From Rhodocyclaceae bacterium (GTDB taxonomy: Bacteria > Pseudomonadota > Gammaproteobacteria > Burkholderiales > Rhodocyclaceae), in NCBI GenBank assembly GCA_016718525.1, contig JADKDD010000001.1:806001-870000 (forward strand): 64,000 bases of DNA. Reading direction: 5' to 3'. How positions within the stretch are numbered: the stretch's first letter is position 1; each line of letters opens with the position of its first letter. Below the pieces are notes generated by a model. That model saw only the letters and a list, made by a program, of their open reading frames with translations. It had not been told where the DNA came from and did not search any database. Shown one piece after another: positions 36,299-45,123 of this stretch. Position numbers and translations under genes: made by a program.

Positions 36299-36711
36299 CA
36301 AGTAAATCATTAATTGTGAAAGGGTCAATGGATTAATTCTCCGCGCTGAAGTCGGATTGGTCGAGGACGCCCGACGACAATAGGTGGACATTTGACGACA
36401 AATCGATGATCATTGCTGTCGTGAATCCACCCGCGTCCCTGCTGGTACGTGCCCGCGCATTGACCGGCTTTGTTGAACTCGTCAGTGAAATTGTCAACAT
36501 CAACCCGGATCCACCAAAGCTTACCCCGGTCGTGTCGGGTACGCTGGATGAGGTATTTTGGCAACGGGCCTGCGGTACGGTTAAGGCAAAGCAGTAGTCG
36601 CAAGGAGTTAGAGCTTTGAACGGCAGCGAACGCGAGTTCGTTGCAGTATCCACGCGGTGCATGTAACTTGTTTAAATTGTCTCAACGGTATCACCCTATG
36701 GAGGTTATTTA
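36299..36711. promoter_or_regulatory. Divergent intergenic region, dehydrogenase / second sulfatase
   Basis: This 413-base stretch has no recognisable gene. Short frames of 60-110 codons on both strands show no family resemblance. It must hold the divergent promoters of the dehydrogenase-sulfatase pair and of the second sulfatase. A strong ribosome-binding site (tatggaggt, about 36698-36706) precedes the ATG at 36712. Confidence 0.4.
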
Positions 36712-38289
36712 ATGAAGATAAGAAAAACTCTGTTGGCATTAACCACTGCATGCGTCTCAATACTCGCTGTGGCGTTGCCGGCTCAGGCCGCAACCGAGTC
36801 AGCGAAGAAGCCCAACATCCTGGTAATTTGGGGCGACGACATTGGCTTCCAAAATATCAGCCACAACAACCGCGGCATGATGGGCTATCGCACACCCAAC
36901 ATCGACCGTATAGCCAAAGAAGGCGTGGGATTTACCGATTACTACGCACAGCAGAGTTGTACGGCGGGTCGCGCGGCGTTCATCGGCGGCTCGGTGCCGC
37001 TGCGCAGCGGCATGGTCAAGGTTGGAGTTCCGGGAGCGGCGGAAGGCTGGCAAAAGACCGACGTGACTATGGCTACCATTCTTAAATCGCAGGGCTATGC
37101 CACGGGTCAGTTTGGCAAGAATCATCAAGGTGACCGGGATGAACATTTGCCGACCCAGCATGGCTTCGATGTCTTCCTTGGCAATCTCTACCATCTCAAT
37201 GCCGAGGAAGAGCCTGAAAATCTGGACTATCCAAAATCGCCTGAATTTCGCAAGAAATTCGGACCGCGCGGCGTTCTTGACTGTACCTCCGACGGCGGTT
37301 GCAAGGACACCGGGCCATTGACCAAGAAACGCATGGAAACCATCGATGACGAAACTGTCGCGGCGGCCAAGGACTTCATAACAAAGCAGGCCAAGGCCGG
37401 CAAGCCATTCTTCGTCTGGTGGAATGGCACGCGCATGCACTTTAGGACTCACGTCAAGCAATCGCATCGTGGCATTTCCGGACAGGACGAATATAGCGAC
37501 GGCATGGTTGAACACGACATGCATGTGGGTGAGTTGCTCAAGGTGATCGACGATCTCGGTCTGGCCAACGACACGATCGTGCAGTATTCGACCGACAACG
37601 GACCGCACTTCAATACTTGGCCGGATGCCGGCACCACACCGTTCCGCAGCGAGAAAAACACGAACTGGGAAGGCGCTTACCGGGTTGCCGCATTTGTGCG
37701 CTGGCCCGGACATTTTCCGGCTGGTACTACGTTAAATGGCATTGCCGCGCACGAAGACTGGCTGCCGACATTTGCTGCTGCTGCGGGTGTTCCAGACATC
37801 AAGGAGAAACTGCTCAAGGGCGTGGCACTGAATGGTCGCACCTACAGGAACCATATTGATGGCTATAACCTGATGGATTACCTCAGCGGCAAGTCCAAGA
37901 CTTCACCGCGCAACGAATTTCTCTATATCAATGACATTGGTGAGATTGTGGCGGTTCGTGTTGGTGATTGGAAAGTCACTTTTATGGAAAACCGTGCAGA
38001 GACGGCGGCGCTGTGGCGTGAGCCGTTTGTTGAGTTGCGCGCGCCGTTAGTGTTCAACCTGCGTCGCGACCCATTCGAAAGGGCGCAACACAACTCAAAC
38101 ACTTATGAAGACTGGTGGCTGGACCGGGTTTTCATGATTTTCCCAGCAGTAGACCAGGCCGCCAAGTTCCTGATGACGTTCAAGGACTTTCCACCGAGTC
38201 AAACGCCCGGTTCGTTTAATTTGACCAAGATGCAAAAACAGATGGAGGCGCTATCGAAGGCTGCGGCTGGCGCCAAAGCGAGAGAGTAG
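36712..38289 (+). CDS. Exported type I sulfatase (arylsulfatase), 525 aa
   Basis: The signal peptide MKIRKTLLALTTACVSILAV is followed by VIWGDDIGFQN (metal-binding Asp pair). The formylglycine signature is CTAGRAAFIGG (Cys about 83), a CxAxR variant that is accepted by the maturation enzyme. Further metal ligands are seen in STDNGPH (about 297). The length fits the arylsulfatase family. It ends just before a strong intrinsic terminator. It is one of two exported sulfatases flanking a short-chain dehydrogenase; the two are not close paralogues, judging by length and signature. Confidence 0.9.
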   Translation: MKIRKTLLALTTACVSILAVALPAQAATESAKKPNILVIWGDDIGFQNISHNNRGMMGYRTPNIDRIAKEGVGFTDYYAQQSCTAGRAAFIGGSVPLRSGMVKVGVPGAAEGWQKTDVTMATILKSQGYATGQFGKNHQGDRDEHLPTQHGFDVFLGNLYHLNAEEEPENLDYPKSPEFRKKFGPRGVLDCTSDGGCKDTGPLTKKRMETIDDETVAAAKDFITKQAKAGKPFFVWWNGTRMHFRTHVKQSHRGISGQDEYSDGMVEHDMHVGELLKVIDDLGLANDTIVQYSTDNGPHFNTWPDAGTTPFRSEKNTNWEGAYRVAAFVRWPGHFPAGTTLNGIAAHEDWLPTFAAAAGVPDIKEKLLKGVALNGRTYRNHIDGYNLMDYLSGKSKTSPRNEFLYINDIGEIVAVRVGDWKVTFMENRAETAALWREPFVELRAPLVFNLRRDPFERAQHNSNTYEDWWLDRVFMIFPAVDQAAKFLMTFKDFPPSQTPGSFNLTKMQKQMEALSKAAAGAKARE

Positions 38290-38306
38290 GGTCTCAGCAT
38301 TAACCA

Positions 38307-38348
38307 GCTGCACCGGCTGCCAAAAACCAGCCAGTGCAGCGTTTTTTT
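38307..38348 (+). terminator. Rho-independent terminator after the second sulfatase
   Basis: A 13-base stem with one mismatch (38307-38319 with 38328-38340) and an 8-base loop is followed by seven T residues (38342-38348). It starts 17 bases after the sulfatase stop codon. Confidence 0.9.
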
Positions 38349-38390
38349 GTGCAATGCACGCGCTGCTGGTAACCAGCAAGCTTGGTTGGC

Positions 38391-38419
38391 TTAACGGCGT
38401 CTTATCAGCACCAACTGGC
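38391..38419 (-). repeat. Interspersed VGAG repeat, intergenic copy after the terminator
   Basis: On the minus strand it reads GCCAGTTGGTGCTGA, then TAAG, then ACGCCGTTAA. It lies between the sulfatase terminator and the multihaem cytochrome gene. Orientation is opposite to the adjacent genes. Confidence 0.8.
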
Positions 38420-38530
38420 AAGAAGTCGATGGTCCATAGTTTCGCCGCCGCCCGGTGGTTCGTTTATCACGTCATCAACCGAATACACCGCTAAACTGGT
38501 ACGTTAGCGTGAAGTGACAAGGTGTTGTTG

Positions 38531-41002
38531 ATGGCGAAAAAATCGGGCGGAAAATCTAAACCAGCGGCGATATCACATGCCGATCAGCCGCCAGCACAGA
38601 ATTCCTCTACCAAACCCGCTGGCTACAGCCGAGGCCTGCTGATTGGCACTTTCCTTGTCCTGCTCGCAGTGGTTGCAGGCGGCTGGTATTTGTTCCGGGG
38701 AAACCCTAAGCCAATTCCCGCTGCGTCGCCATCAATTGCTCCAGCGCACTATGTCGGCGGTAAGTCCTGTGTCGGTTGCCATGCCGAGCAAACCAAAGCT
38801 TGGACCGGTTCCGACCACGATCTGGCGATGCAAGTCGCGGACAGCAAGTCAGTTCTTGGAAACTTCGACAACGCGAGTTTCAGTTACGCAGGTGTCACGT
38901 CACGTTTTTTTAAACGGGATGGAAAATATTTCGTGCGTACCGATGGCCCCGATGGTGCGCTGGCTGATTTCGAAATCAAATATACATTTGGCGTTAGGCC
39001 CTTGCAGCAATATTTGATTGAAATGCCGGGCGGGCGGTTACAGGCCTTTGGCATTGCGTGGGACGCACGGGAGCGCACGCGCGGCGGGCAGCGCTGGTAT
39101 CACTTGTACCCGAAAGATGCGCTGAAGGCCGGTGATGCCATGCACTGGACAGGAGTCAATCAGAACTGGAATTTCATGTGTTCGGAGTGTCACTCGACCG
39201 CGCTGGAGAAAAAGTACGATGCCAAACAGGAGGTTTTCCATACGACCTGGAAGGAACTGAATGTGTCGTGTGAAGCTTGCCATGGACCGGCCTCGAATCA
39301 CCTGACATGGGCGCAACACGCACCGGCGGAGCGTGATGCGACCCGCGACAAGGGCTTGATGAATCCATTGAATGAGCGGCGCAGCGTCAATTGGATTCCG
39401 TCCAGCGGCGAGACCGCGCCGCAACGACGTCCGGAGCTTTCTGCCACACCGCAGGCATTCCGCGAACAGGATACCTGTTCGCGTTGTCATGGCCGAGCAA
39501 GCCGTATCTCAGACGATTACGTGCATGGGCAGCCGCCACTGGATACCCATATTCCCGCGCTGATTGTCGAAGGCCTTTACTGGAACGATGGACAACAACG
39601 AGATGAAGTTTTCACTACGGGCTCGTTTGCGCAAAGCAAGATGCACGCAAAAGGGGTGACTTGTTCGAACTGCCATGAGCCTCACAGTTTGAAACTGCGT
39701 GCTCCGGGCAATGCCGTGTGTACGCAATGCCATGCTGCTGAAAAATTTGATGCATCTGCACACACGCATCATGCTGCTGCGACACCTGCTGCGGCTTGCA
39801 CTGCTTGCCACATGCCGACGACCACCTACATGGGGGTGGACCCTCGACATGACCATTCGATGCGCATTCCCCGGCCGGATGTGAGTGAGAAATTTGGAAT
39901 TGCCGCGCAGCCGAATGCCTGCAATGGTTGTCATGACAAGAAGACTGCCGCGTGGGCTGCCGCAGCGATACGCGAATGGACAGACAAGACGTTGCCGGGT
40001 TTTCAGCCGTTTGCGATGACCTTTCACCGCGCCGCATTGGGTGAGCCGGGCGTGACGCCTGATCTGCAGGCATTGGCCAGCGACAATGCGCAAGCCGGCA
40101 TTGTTCGCGCCAGTGCGATCGAGCGACTGGCATTGCGGCTCAACCCATCCGTCGTAGATACGATGCTGCGCGGGTTGAATGACGGTGATGCACAGGTCCG
40201 GCTGGCGAGTGTGAACGCCCTGGCAAACTTGCCGCCCGAAGAACGGCGACGCTACCTCGCGCGGATGCTTGGCGACCCCGTGCGCGCCGTGCGCACGGCC
40301 GCCGCGCGCGCGCTGGCCGGACCGGCAGAAAATGGGTTGACGGTGGTTGAACGCAGTGTGTTTGAACCGGCGTTGAAGGAGTACGTGGCGACCCTGGAAT
40401 ACAACGCCGATCGCCCGGAGTCGCAGATGGGCCTGGGCAACCTTCTGGCCGCCCGTGGCGATTATGCGCAAGCCGAAAAACACTTCCGGCAGGCTCTCAA
40501 AATTGATCGCGGGTTTATCGAGGGTTACGTCAACCTCGCCGATCTTATCCGCGCCCGGGCGGGCGGGGAAGCCGCTGCTGAACAAGTGTTGCGTGACGGA
40601 TTACGGCAATTGCCGAAGAACGCACCTATGGCAACCGGGGCGCCTTTGCATTACGCGCTGGGATTGAATCTGGTGCGCCAGAAGCGGACGGCGGAAGCCA
40701 TCAAGGCGTTGGCTGAAGCGGCGCGTAGCGAGCCCAACAATCCTCGCTATGCCTATGTTTATGGCATCGCATTGCATAGCAGTGGCGATGTTCGGCGCGG
40801 CCTTGCTGTATTGGAAGGCGCGCTCACCAGGCGATCCAACGACGTCGACGTGCTGATGGCATTGGCTCAGTTTTCTGCGCAGGCCGGGCGGCAGGATGAA
40901 GCGTTACGGTACGTAGGACGCTTGCAAAAGATTGATCCGCAGAATCCCCAGTACCGCCAGTTGGCAACCCAGATCATTGGCCGGCAAGCTGCGCCACAGT
41001 AA
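38531..41002 (+). CDS. Membrane-anchored octahaem c-type cytochrome with HEAT/TPR C-terminus
   Basis: The 823-residue protein has a basic N-terminal tail, one membrane helix (about residues 38-60) and eight CxxCH haem sites: CVGCH, CSECH, CEACH, CSRCH, CSNCH, CTQCH, CTACH and CNGCH. The layout resembles multihaem cytochromes of the c554/nitrite-reductase superfamily. The C-terminal third has HEAT-like repeats (about 500-600) and TPR units (about 625-820, such as ARGDYAQAEKHFRQALKIDR). The start at 38531 (ATG GCG AAA) is preferred to 38522. The role is probably periplasmic electron transfer or substrate reduction with a protein-docking tail. It is a single-gene unit. Confidence 0.88.
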   Translation: MAKKSGGKSKPAAISHADQPPAQNSSTKPAGYSRGLLIGTFLVLLAVVAGGWYLFRGNPKPIPAASPSIAPAHYVGGKSCVGCHAEQTKAWTGSDHDLAMQVADSKSVLGNFDNASFSYAGVTSRFFKRDGKYFVRTDGPDGALADFEIKYTFGVRPLQQYLIEMPGGRLQAFGIAWDARERTRGGQRWYHLYPKDALKAGDAMHWTGVNQNWNFMCSECHSTALEKKYDAKQEVFHTTWKELNVSCEACHGPASNHLTWAQHAPAERDATRDKGLMNPLNERRSVNWIPSSGETAPQRRPELSATPQAFREQDTCSRCHGRASRISDDYVHGQPPLDTHIPALIVEGLYWNDGQQRDEVFTTGSFAQSKMHAKGVTCSNCHEPHSLKLRAPGNAVCTQCHAAEKFDASAHTHHAAATPAAACTACHMPTTTYMGVDPRHDHSMRIPRPDVSEKFGIAAQPNACNGCHDKKTAAWAAAAIREWTDKTLPGFQPFAMTFHRAALGEPGVTPDLQALASDNAQAGIVRASAIERLALRLNPSVVDTMLRGLNDGDAQVRLASVNALANLPPEERRRYLARMLGDPVRAVRTAAARALAGPAENGLTVVERSVFEPALKEYVATLEYNADRPESQMGLGNLLAARGDYAQAEKHFRQALKIDRGFIEGYVNLADLIRARAGGEAAAEQVLRDGLRQLPKNAPMATGAPLHYALGLNLVRQKRTAEAIKALAEAARSEPNNPRYAYVYGIALHSSGDVRRGLAVLEGALTRRSNDVDVLMALAQFSAQAGRQDEALRYVGRLQKIDPQNPQYRQLATQIIGRQAAPQ

Positions 41003-41072
41003 GCAACAAACCTCCGCAAACGCTGCGGTAACTCACGAGCGGCCGTGGGTGCCGCATTCACCGCTTTTGAGA

Positions 41073-42527
41073 TTAGCTGGTTAATTGGTAGTTAGCCCAA
41101 GCCACGTGCTTGCAGCGGCGCATGTATTCCTGCGTTGATCCGGCCCAGTTGTTGGTAATCCGTTTGCCGTCGATGTACCAGCTGGCTTCAATTTTTGACC
41201 AGACCATGGTTGCCAGGCGCTGCTGCATTTCCTGGTTGAAGGCTGTTTCAGGTTCGGCTTTGACATCCATCGCGAGAGCATGGCGCTGGTCGATTCCCTG
41301 AATACATTGCACGATATAGCGCGCCTGCGCTTCACTCATGACGATGATCGAGTTATGACCCAAATTGGTGTTCGGTCCATACATCATGAAAAAATTCGGG
41401 AATCCGCTGGTACTAATGCCAAGGTAGGCGTGAGCACCATCGCGCCATTTTTCCGACAACGGCGTCCCGTCAGCACCAACTAGTGAAATCGAGGAGAGAA
41501 AAGGATTGGTACGGAACCCCGTGCCATAGATCACAACGTCGGCTGCGATCTCGCGACCATCAACACAACGGACACCGGTTTCCGTCAGTCCTGAAATGGC
41601 GGTGGTCACCAGTTCGACGTTGGAGCGGGCGAGGGCATCGTAATAGTCATCGGAGAACAAAATGCGTTTGGCGCCGAGAGGATAGTCGGGGAGCAATTTC
41701 CTGCGCAATTCAGGATCGGCGATCTTTTCGGCGATGTAGTCCGTGCTGGTTTTGGTGCCCCACCTGGCCAGCCAACGGTTGCCACGCATTAGTGGGTAAA
41801 GAATGAGTTCAGCACGCAACCAGAGCCGCAGCCGATAGAGTTTGGCAATTCCGGGAACGTGGTCCGACAACCATTGTTCCCAGGCGGCATAGGGCCGGTC
41901 CATCTTTGGCAAAACCCAGTTTGCGCTGCGTTGAAACACGTTGAGTCTGGCAGCTTGTTTGGCAATCTGCGGGATGAACTGCAGCGCGCTTGCGGCGTTC
42001 CCGATTACGGCGATTTTCTTGCCATGCAGGTCGATATCGTGACGCCACTGCGCGCTATGAAACTGCTCGCCTCGAAATGCGTCGGCGTTGGGCAGGCGAG
42101 TGGTGTTGGGTACATGCAACTGACCTACTGCACTCACCAGAAACTGGCATTCTATTGGGGTGCCATCGGCCAGTTGTACCTGCCACTGATTACGCGATGC
42201 GTCCCATTTCGCGCCAACCACTGGTTGCCCGAATCGCATGTGTTGAACCAAGCCATGCTTATCCGCTACATGGCGCAGATAGTCGAGAATTTGTGCCTGC
42301 TCTGACCATTTGTATTGCCACTGCGCGTTGTGTTCGAAGGAGTAGCTGTAAAGCGCAGAGGGAACATCGCATTCGGCACCGGGGTAAGTGTTCTCGCGCC
42401 AGGTGCCGCCAACTTCCTTGGCCTTCTCCAGAATCACGAAGTCTTGGATGCCGGCCTTCTTAAGATAAACCCCTAGCCCGATACCGGAGAAACCGGCACC
42501 GATAATGACGATGCGTGACTTGCTCAT
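41073..42527 (-). CDS. Flavin-dependent monooxygenase, Baeyer-Villiger type
   Basis: The 484-residue class B flavin monooxygenase has an FAD site GAGFSGIGLG (about 11), then GGTWRENTYPGAECDVPS. The NADPH site is VIGNAASALQ, preceded by the fingerprint FRGEQFHSAQWRHD, which fits the FxGxxxHxxxW(P/D) Baeyer-Villiger signature. It inserts an oxygen atom into a ketone or hydroxylates a related substrate. The start at 42527 (MSKSRIVIIGAG) is preferred; a GTG at 42551 would overlap the amidohydrolase stop. A VGA-type peptide near residue 350 (LVGADGTPLSE) coincides with a divergent copy of the interspersed repeat, though the family accepts such a sequence natively. Confidence 0.88.
   Translation of the reverse strand: MSKSRIVIIGAGFSGIGLGVYLKKAGIQDFVILEKAKEVGGTWRENTYPGAECDVPSALYSYSFEHNAQWQYKWSEQAQILDYLRHVADKHGLVQHMRFGQPVVGAKWDASRNQWQVQLADGTPIECQFLVSAVGQLHVPNTTRLPNADAFRGEQFHSAQWRHDIDLHGKKIAVIGNAASALQFIPQIAKQAARLNVFQRSANWVLPKMDRPYAAWEQWLSDHVPGIAKLYRLRLWLRAELILYPLMRGNRWLARWGTKTSTDYIAEKIADPELRRKLLPDYPLGAKRILFSDDYYDALARSNVELVTTAISGLTETGVRCVDGREIAADVVIYGTGFRTNPFLSSISLVGADGTPLSEKWRDGAHAYLGISTSGFPNFFMMYGPNTNLGHNSIIVMSEAQARYIVQCIQGIDQRHALAMDVKAEPETAFNQEMQQRLATMVWSKIEASWYIDGKRITNNWAGSTQEYMRRCKHVAWANYQLTS
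41457..41484 (-). repeat. Divergent VGAG repeat-like sequence inside the monooxygenase gene
   Basis: On the minus strand it reads TAGTTGGTGCTGA, then CGGG, then ACGCCGTTGTC. It matches the repeat in both halves with the standard 4-base spacer and in the VGAG frame. The encoded LVGADGTPLSE also fits the expected family sequence, so chance similarity is possible. Confidence 0.4.
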
Positions 42528-42547
42528 AGCGGTTGCACCGAGTGACA

Positions 42548-44437
42548 TCACGCGGCCTGCAAGCGGGTCTTGGCCAGCAACACGCGACCAAGTTTTTGCG
42601 TTTCAAAGACTGGAGTGAATTGTTCGTCCTGCCAAACGCAAGCGCCTTTGATGAATACATGCGATACCACGCCGTTTGAGCGATTGACGAGCTGATCGTG
42701 CTGCAAAACGTCGCGGAAGATTCTTTGCGTGGATGCTTCGCCGTCATGCTTCTTGAGCGCTGCCGGATCAATCAAGACCAGATCAGCCTGCGCGCCAATG
42801 GCAATCGATCCGGCCTCAATGTTGAATAGTTCGGCAGGGTCTTTGGTCAGCCGCCGGACCATATAGGCGACGCCGGCAAGACCACGCTCGTCAAAGGCGA
42901 TTTTCAAGGCGCGCAGATTGGCATCGTAAAAGGCGAGATTGGTCAGGTGAGCACCGGAGTCGGCAAAGGCCGGCAGAAACATCGGACTCATGACCAATTT
43001 GCGCAGGGCCTTTTCGCTGACGTTGGCGCTGATCGTGCTCCAATACAACTCACGGTCGTATTCCCTGAGCATGTGCAACATAAATGCACCATCGTTGGCG
43101 ACCGGCGCAGGAAATTTCTCAAAAGCAACTTTCTCGTCTGCATCGCGTGACACATTGGCTCCGCCTTGGAACTCTTTGAGCCGGGCAAAGACTGCCGCAA
43201 AACTCTCGCCTTGCCAGATCTTTACCGGCGCACGGTCAATGGTCATTTCTGCCAGATCACGACGCATGGCATAGTGTTCAATGCGCAACCAGCGACGCAA
43301 GCGCGCGAGGCCAAAGCCGGTTTTCCCATCCATCCACATGGCAATGAAACGTTCGGCGTAGCCCGGCGTGTCAATCACCTTCCGGCGCGCTGCGCTGTCT
43401 TCCAGATCGCACATGGCAAGCGACCGTAATTCAGGAATCTCTTCCGACAAGTGTGTGGTTGCTCCGTCGCCCCAGACCTTGAAGCGCGCGGCAAGTGATT
43501 GCAGCACAAAATGACCTTTGAACAGCCATGAATTCAATAACCAGCTCAGCACATAGGCGCTGCGCACCAAGCCGCGATTAGCATGCACGTCCAGTGCCGC
43601 AACCGCAGTAATTTTTAGCGCCTTGCCGTAAAGGCGGCCACTGGTGAGCAGGAAGGTACGAAACACCGTTAGCGGGCTCTCGATCGGCGGCGTTGCCTGC
43701 CAGATTCGGCCCCATTGACGAACCACATTGGTCAGGCGTTTGATTTCAGCGAATGAGCCGTATTGCGACGGGATGCGGTATTCGCGATTCGGATCATTCG
43801 ACAGATAGTGAAAGGGGAGACTGTCTGACGAGAAGCCGGCATAGCCTTCCTTCATCCCTTTTTCCAGCAAGGATTCCATTCTCTCGAGTTCGGCATCGGT
43901 CGGCGCACGGGTCACCGATGGCGTGACGCCCATCACGGCAATGCGCAACATCGAATACGGAATCATCGGCACGATGTTGGGGCCGAGATTCAGGGTGTCC
44001 AGGTGCGCAAGATACTGATCCGAACTGTTCCAGCTAACCTGGTCGGCAATGCGTTTCAATACCGGCTTGGGAGTGTTCTCAACCCGCGCAAAACAATCGA
44101 CGATGGGGTCTTGGTTGTTCTCGCGAAGCGCGCCAAAGGCCAGGCCCAGCGAGCAATTGGCGACAACAACCGTGGTCGTTCCATGACGAACAGACTCGGC
44201 CAGGCCCGGCGCCAATTCGACTTCAAGATCGTAGTGCGTATGGACGTCCAGGAGCCCGGGGGTGAGCCACTTTCCGGTCGCATCAATCACCTGATTCGCC
44301 AGGCGCGGATCCAGGTCAACGCCGCGAGCAACGATTTTGCCGTCTTGCAGCGCAATATCGCCGGTTACCGCATTTACCCCGGTGCCATCGAAAATCAACG
44401 CGTTCTTAATCAGTGTGTCCCAGTTTGATTGAATCAT
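42548..44437 (-). CDS. Amidohydrolase, N-acyl-D-amino-acid deacylase type
   Basis: The 629-residue protein of the amidohydrolase superfamily has the metal-binding motif DVHTHYD (about 64) after GKWLTPGLL, HGTTTVVVANCSLG, and the terminal GSIAIGAQADLVLIDP signature. The overall form fits D-aminoacylases and related enzymes that cleave N-acyl or cyclic amide bonds, but it is longer than typical (about 490-550). It precedes the flavin monooxygenase gene, overlapping its earliest possible start, so the two are one transcription unit probably acting on the same compound. Specificity cannot be assigned. Confidence 0.85.
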   Translation of the reverse strand: MIQSNWDTLIKNALIFDGTGVNAVTGDIALQDGKIVARGVDLDPRLANQVIDATGKWLTPGLLDVHTHYDLEVELAPGLAESVRHGTTTVVVANCSLGLAFGALRENNQDPIVDCFARVENTPKPVLKRIADQVSWNSSDQYLAHLDTLNLGPNIVPMIPYSMLRIAVMGVTPSVTRAPTDAELERMESLLEKGMKEGYAGFSSDSLPFHYLSNDPNREYRIPSQYGSFAEIKRLTNVVRQWGRIWQATPPIESPLTVFRTFLLTSGRLYGKALKITAVAALDVHANRGLVRSAYVLSWLLNSWLFKGHFVLQSLAARFKVWGDGATTHLSEEIPELRSLAMCDLEDSAARRKVIDTPGYAERFIAMWMDGKTGFGLARLRRWLRIEHYAMRRDLAEMTIDRAPVKIWQGESFAAVFARLKEFQGGANVSRDADEKVAFEKFPAPVANDGAFMLHMLREYDRELYWSTISANVSEKALRKLVMSPMFLPAFADSGAHLTNLAFYDANLRALKIAFDERGLAGVAYMVRRLTKDPAELFNIEAGSIAIGAQADLVLIDPAALKKHDGEASTQRIFRDVLQHDQLVNRSNGVVSHVFIKGACVWQDEQFTPVFETQKLGRVLLAKTRLQAA

Positions 44438-44449
44438 GTGCCTCTCATC

Positions 44450-44478
44450 GTCAGTTGGTGCTGGTAGGGCGCCGTGCC
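44450..44478 (+). repeat. Interspersed VGAG repeat, copy at the yhhN 3' end
   Basis: The sequence is GTCAGTTGGTGCTGG, then TAGG, then GCGCCGTGCC. The left half is perfect and the right half has drifted. It lies 13 bases upstream of the amidohydrolase start. On the minus strand it supplies the last codons (about RRPTSTN) and the stop codon of the YhhN-family gene. Confidence 0.75.
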
Positions 44479-45123
44479 GGCGCAGGTTGTTGCAACATTT
44501 TCACCCGGACAACCGCTGCGGCAGCAATTAGACCTTGCCCTGCCCAATACAGCAGGATGATCGGATACGCGGCGCCGGGCAGGGGAGTGACGAATTTGTT
44601 GATGCCGATCAGTGAGTCGGAAAACCCGAACAGCAATGCACCTAACAATGGACTCCAACGCATAAAACCGGGATCGGGTCATTATTCGCGACTGCGGCCG
44701 CACGCCAGAGCATCAGACCAATAATGCCCATATAAAAAATCACGGGAATAGTCAGCGGACCGGTGTTGGGAAGCATCAGTGCAACAGTAGTAATCAGGTA
44801 AATCGCTACAGGAACGGCAAGCAACGCGGACAGCCGTCGTTGCCAGGGAAATAAAGGCCGCAGCATAAAGGCCATGGCCAATTGCAAACGCCACCATACC
44901 CGGCAGAAAAGCACTGGGGACAGCGAGGCCAAATATCGCCGATTGCCCCGAATACCAGACCGATTGCAATTCGCCTCTCACCGCTTGGCCAGACCCATGC
45001 CGCCATCATCAATACCGGCCAAGGCTTGGCAATCAGGCGCAGCCAGTCTGCCCCAATGGCTGTGCCGATTAAGTAAGCACAGCCGGAAAAAACTGCGATG
45101 AGGACAAGAATCGTGGTTCTCAT
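44451..45123 (-). CDS. YhhN-family (lysoplasmalogenase-like) membrane protein, frameshifted
   Basis: Four adjoining frames together give a complete YhhN-type protein of about 220 residues. The pieces are MRTTILVLIAVFSGCAYLIG...KPWPVL, AFLPGMVAFAIGHGLYAAAF, LSALLAVPVAIYLITTVALM and LLGALLFGFSDSLIGINKF. Frame changes fall near 44930, 44848 and 44660, close to short G or C runs. The family includes enzymes that cleave the vinyl-ether bond of lysoplasmalogens and has about eight helices. The start overlaps the preceding hydrolase stop by 4 bases. The breaks are most likely sequence errors. The C-terminus and stop come from a repeat copy. Confidence 0.75.
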
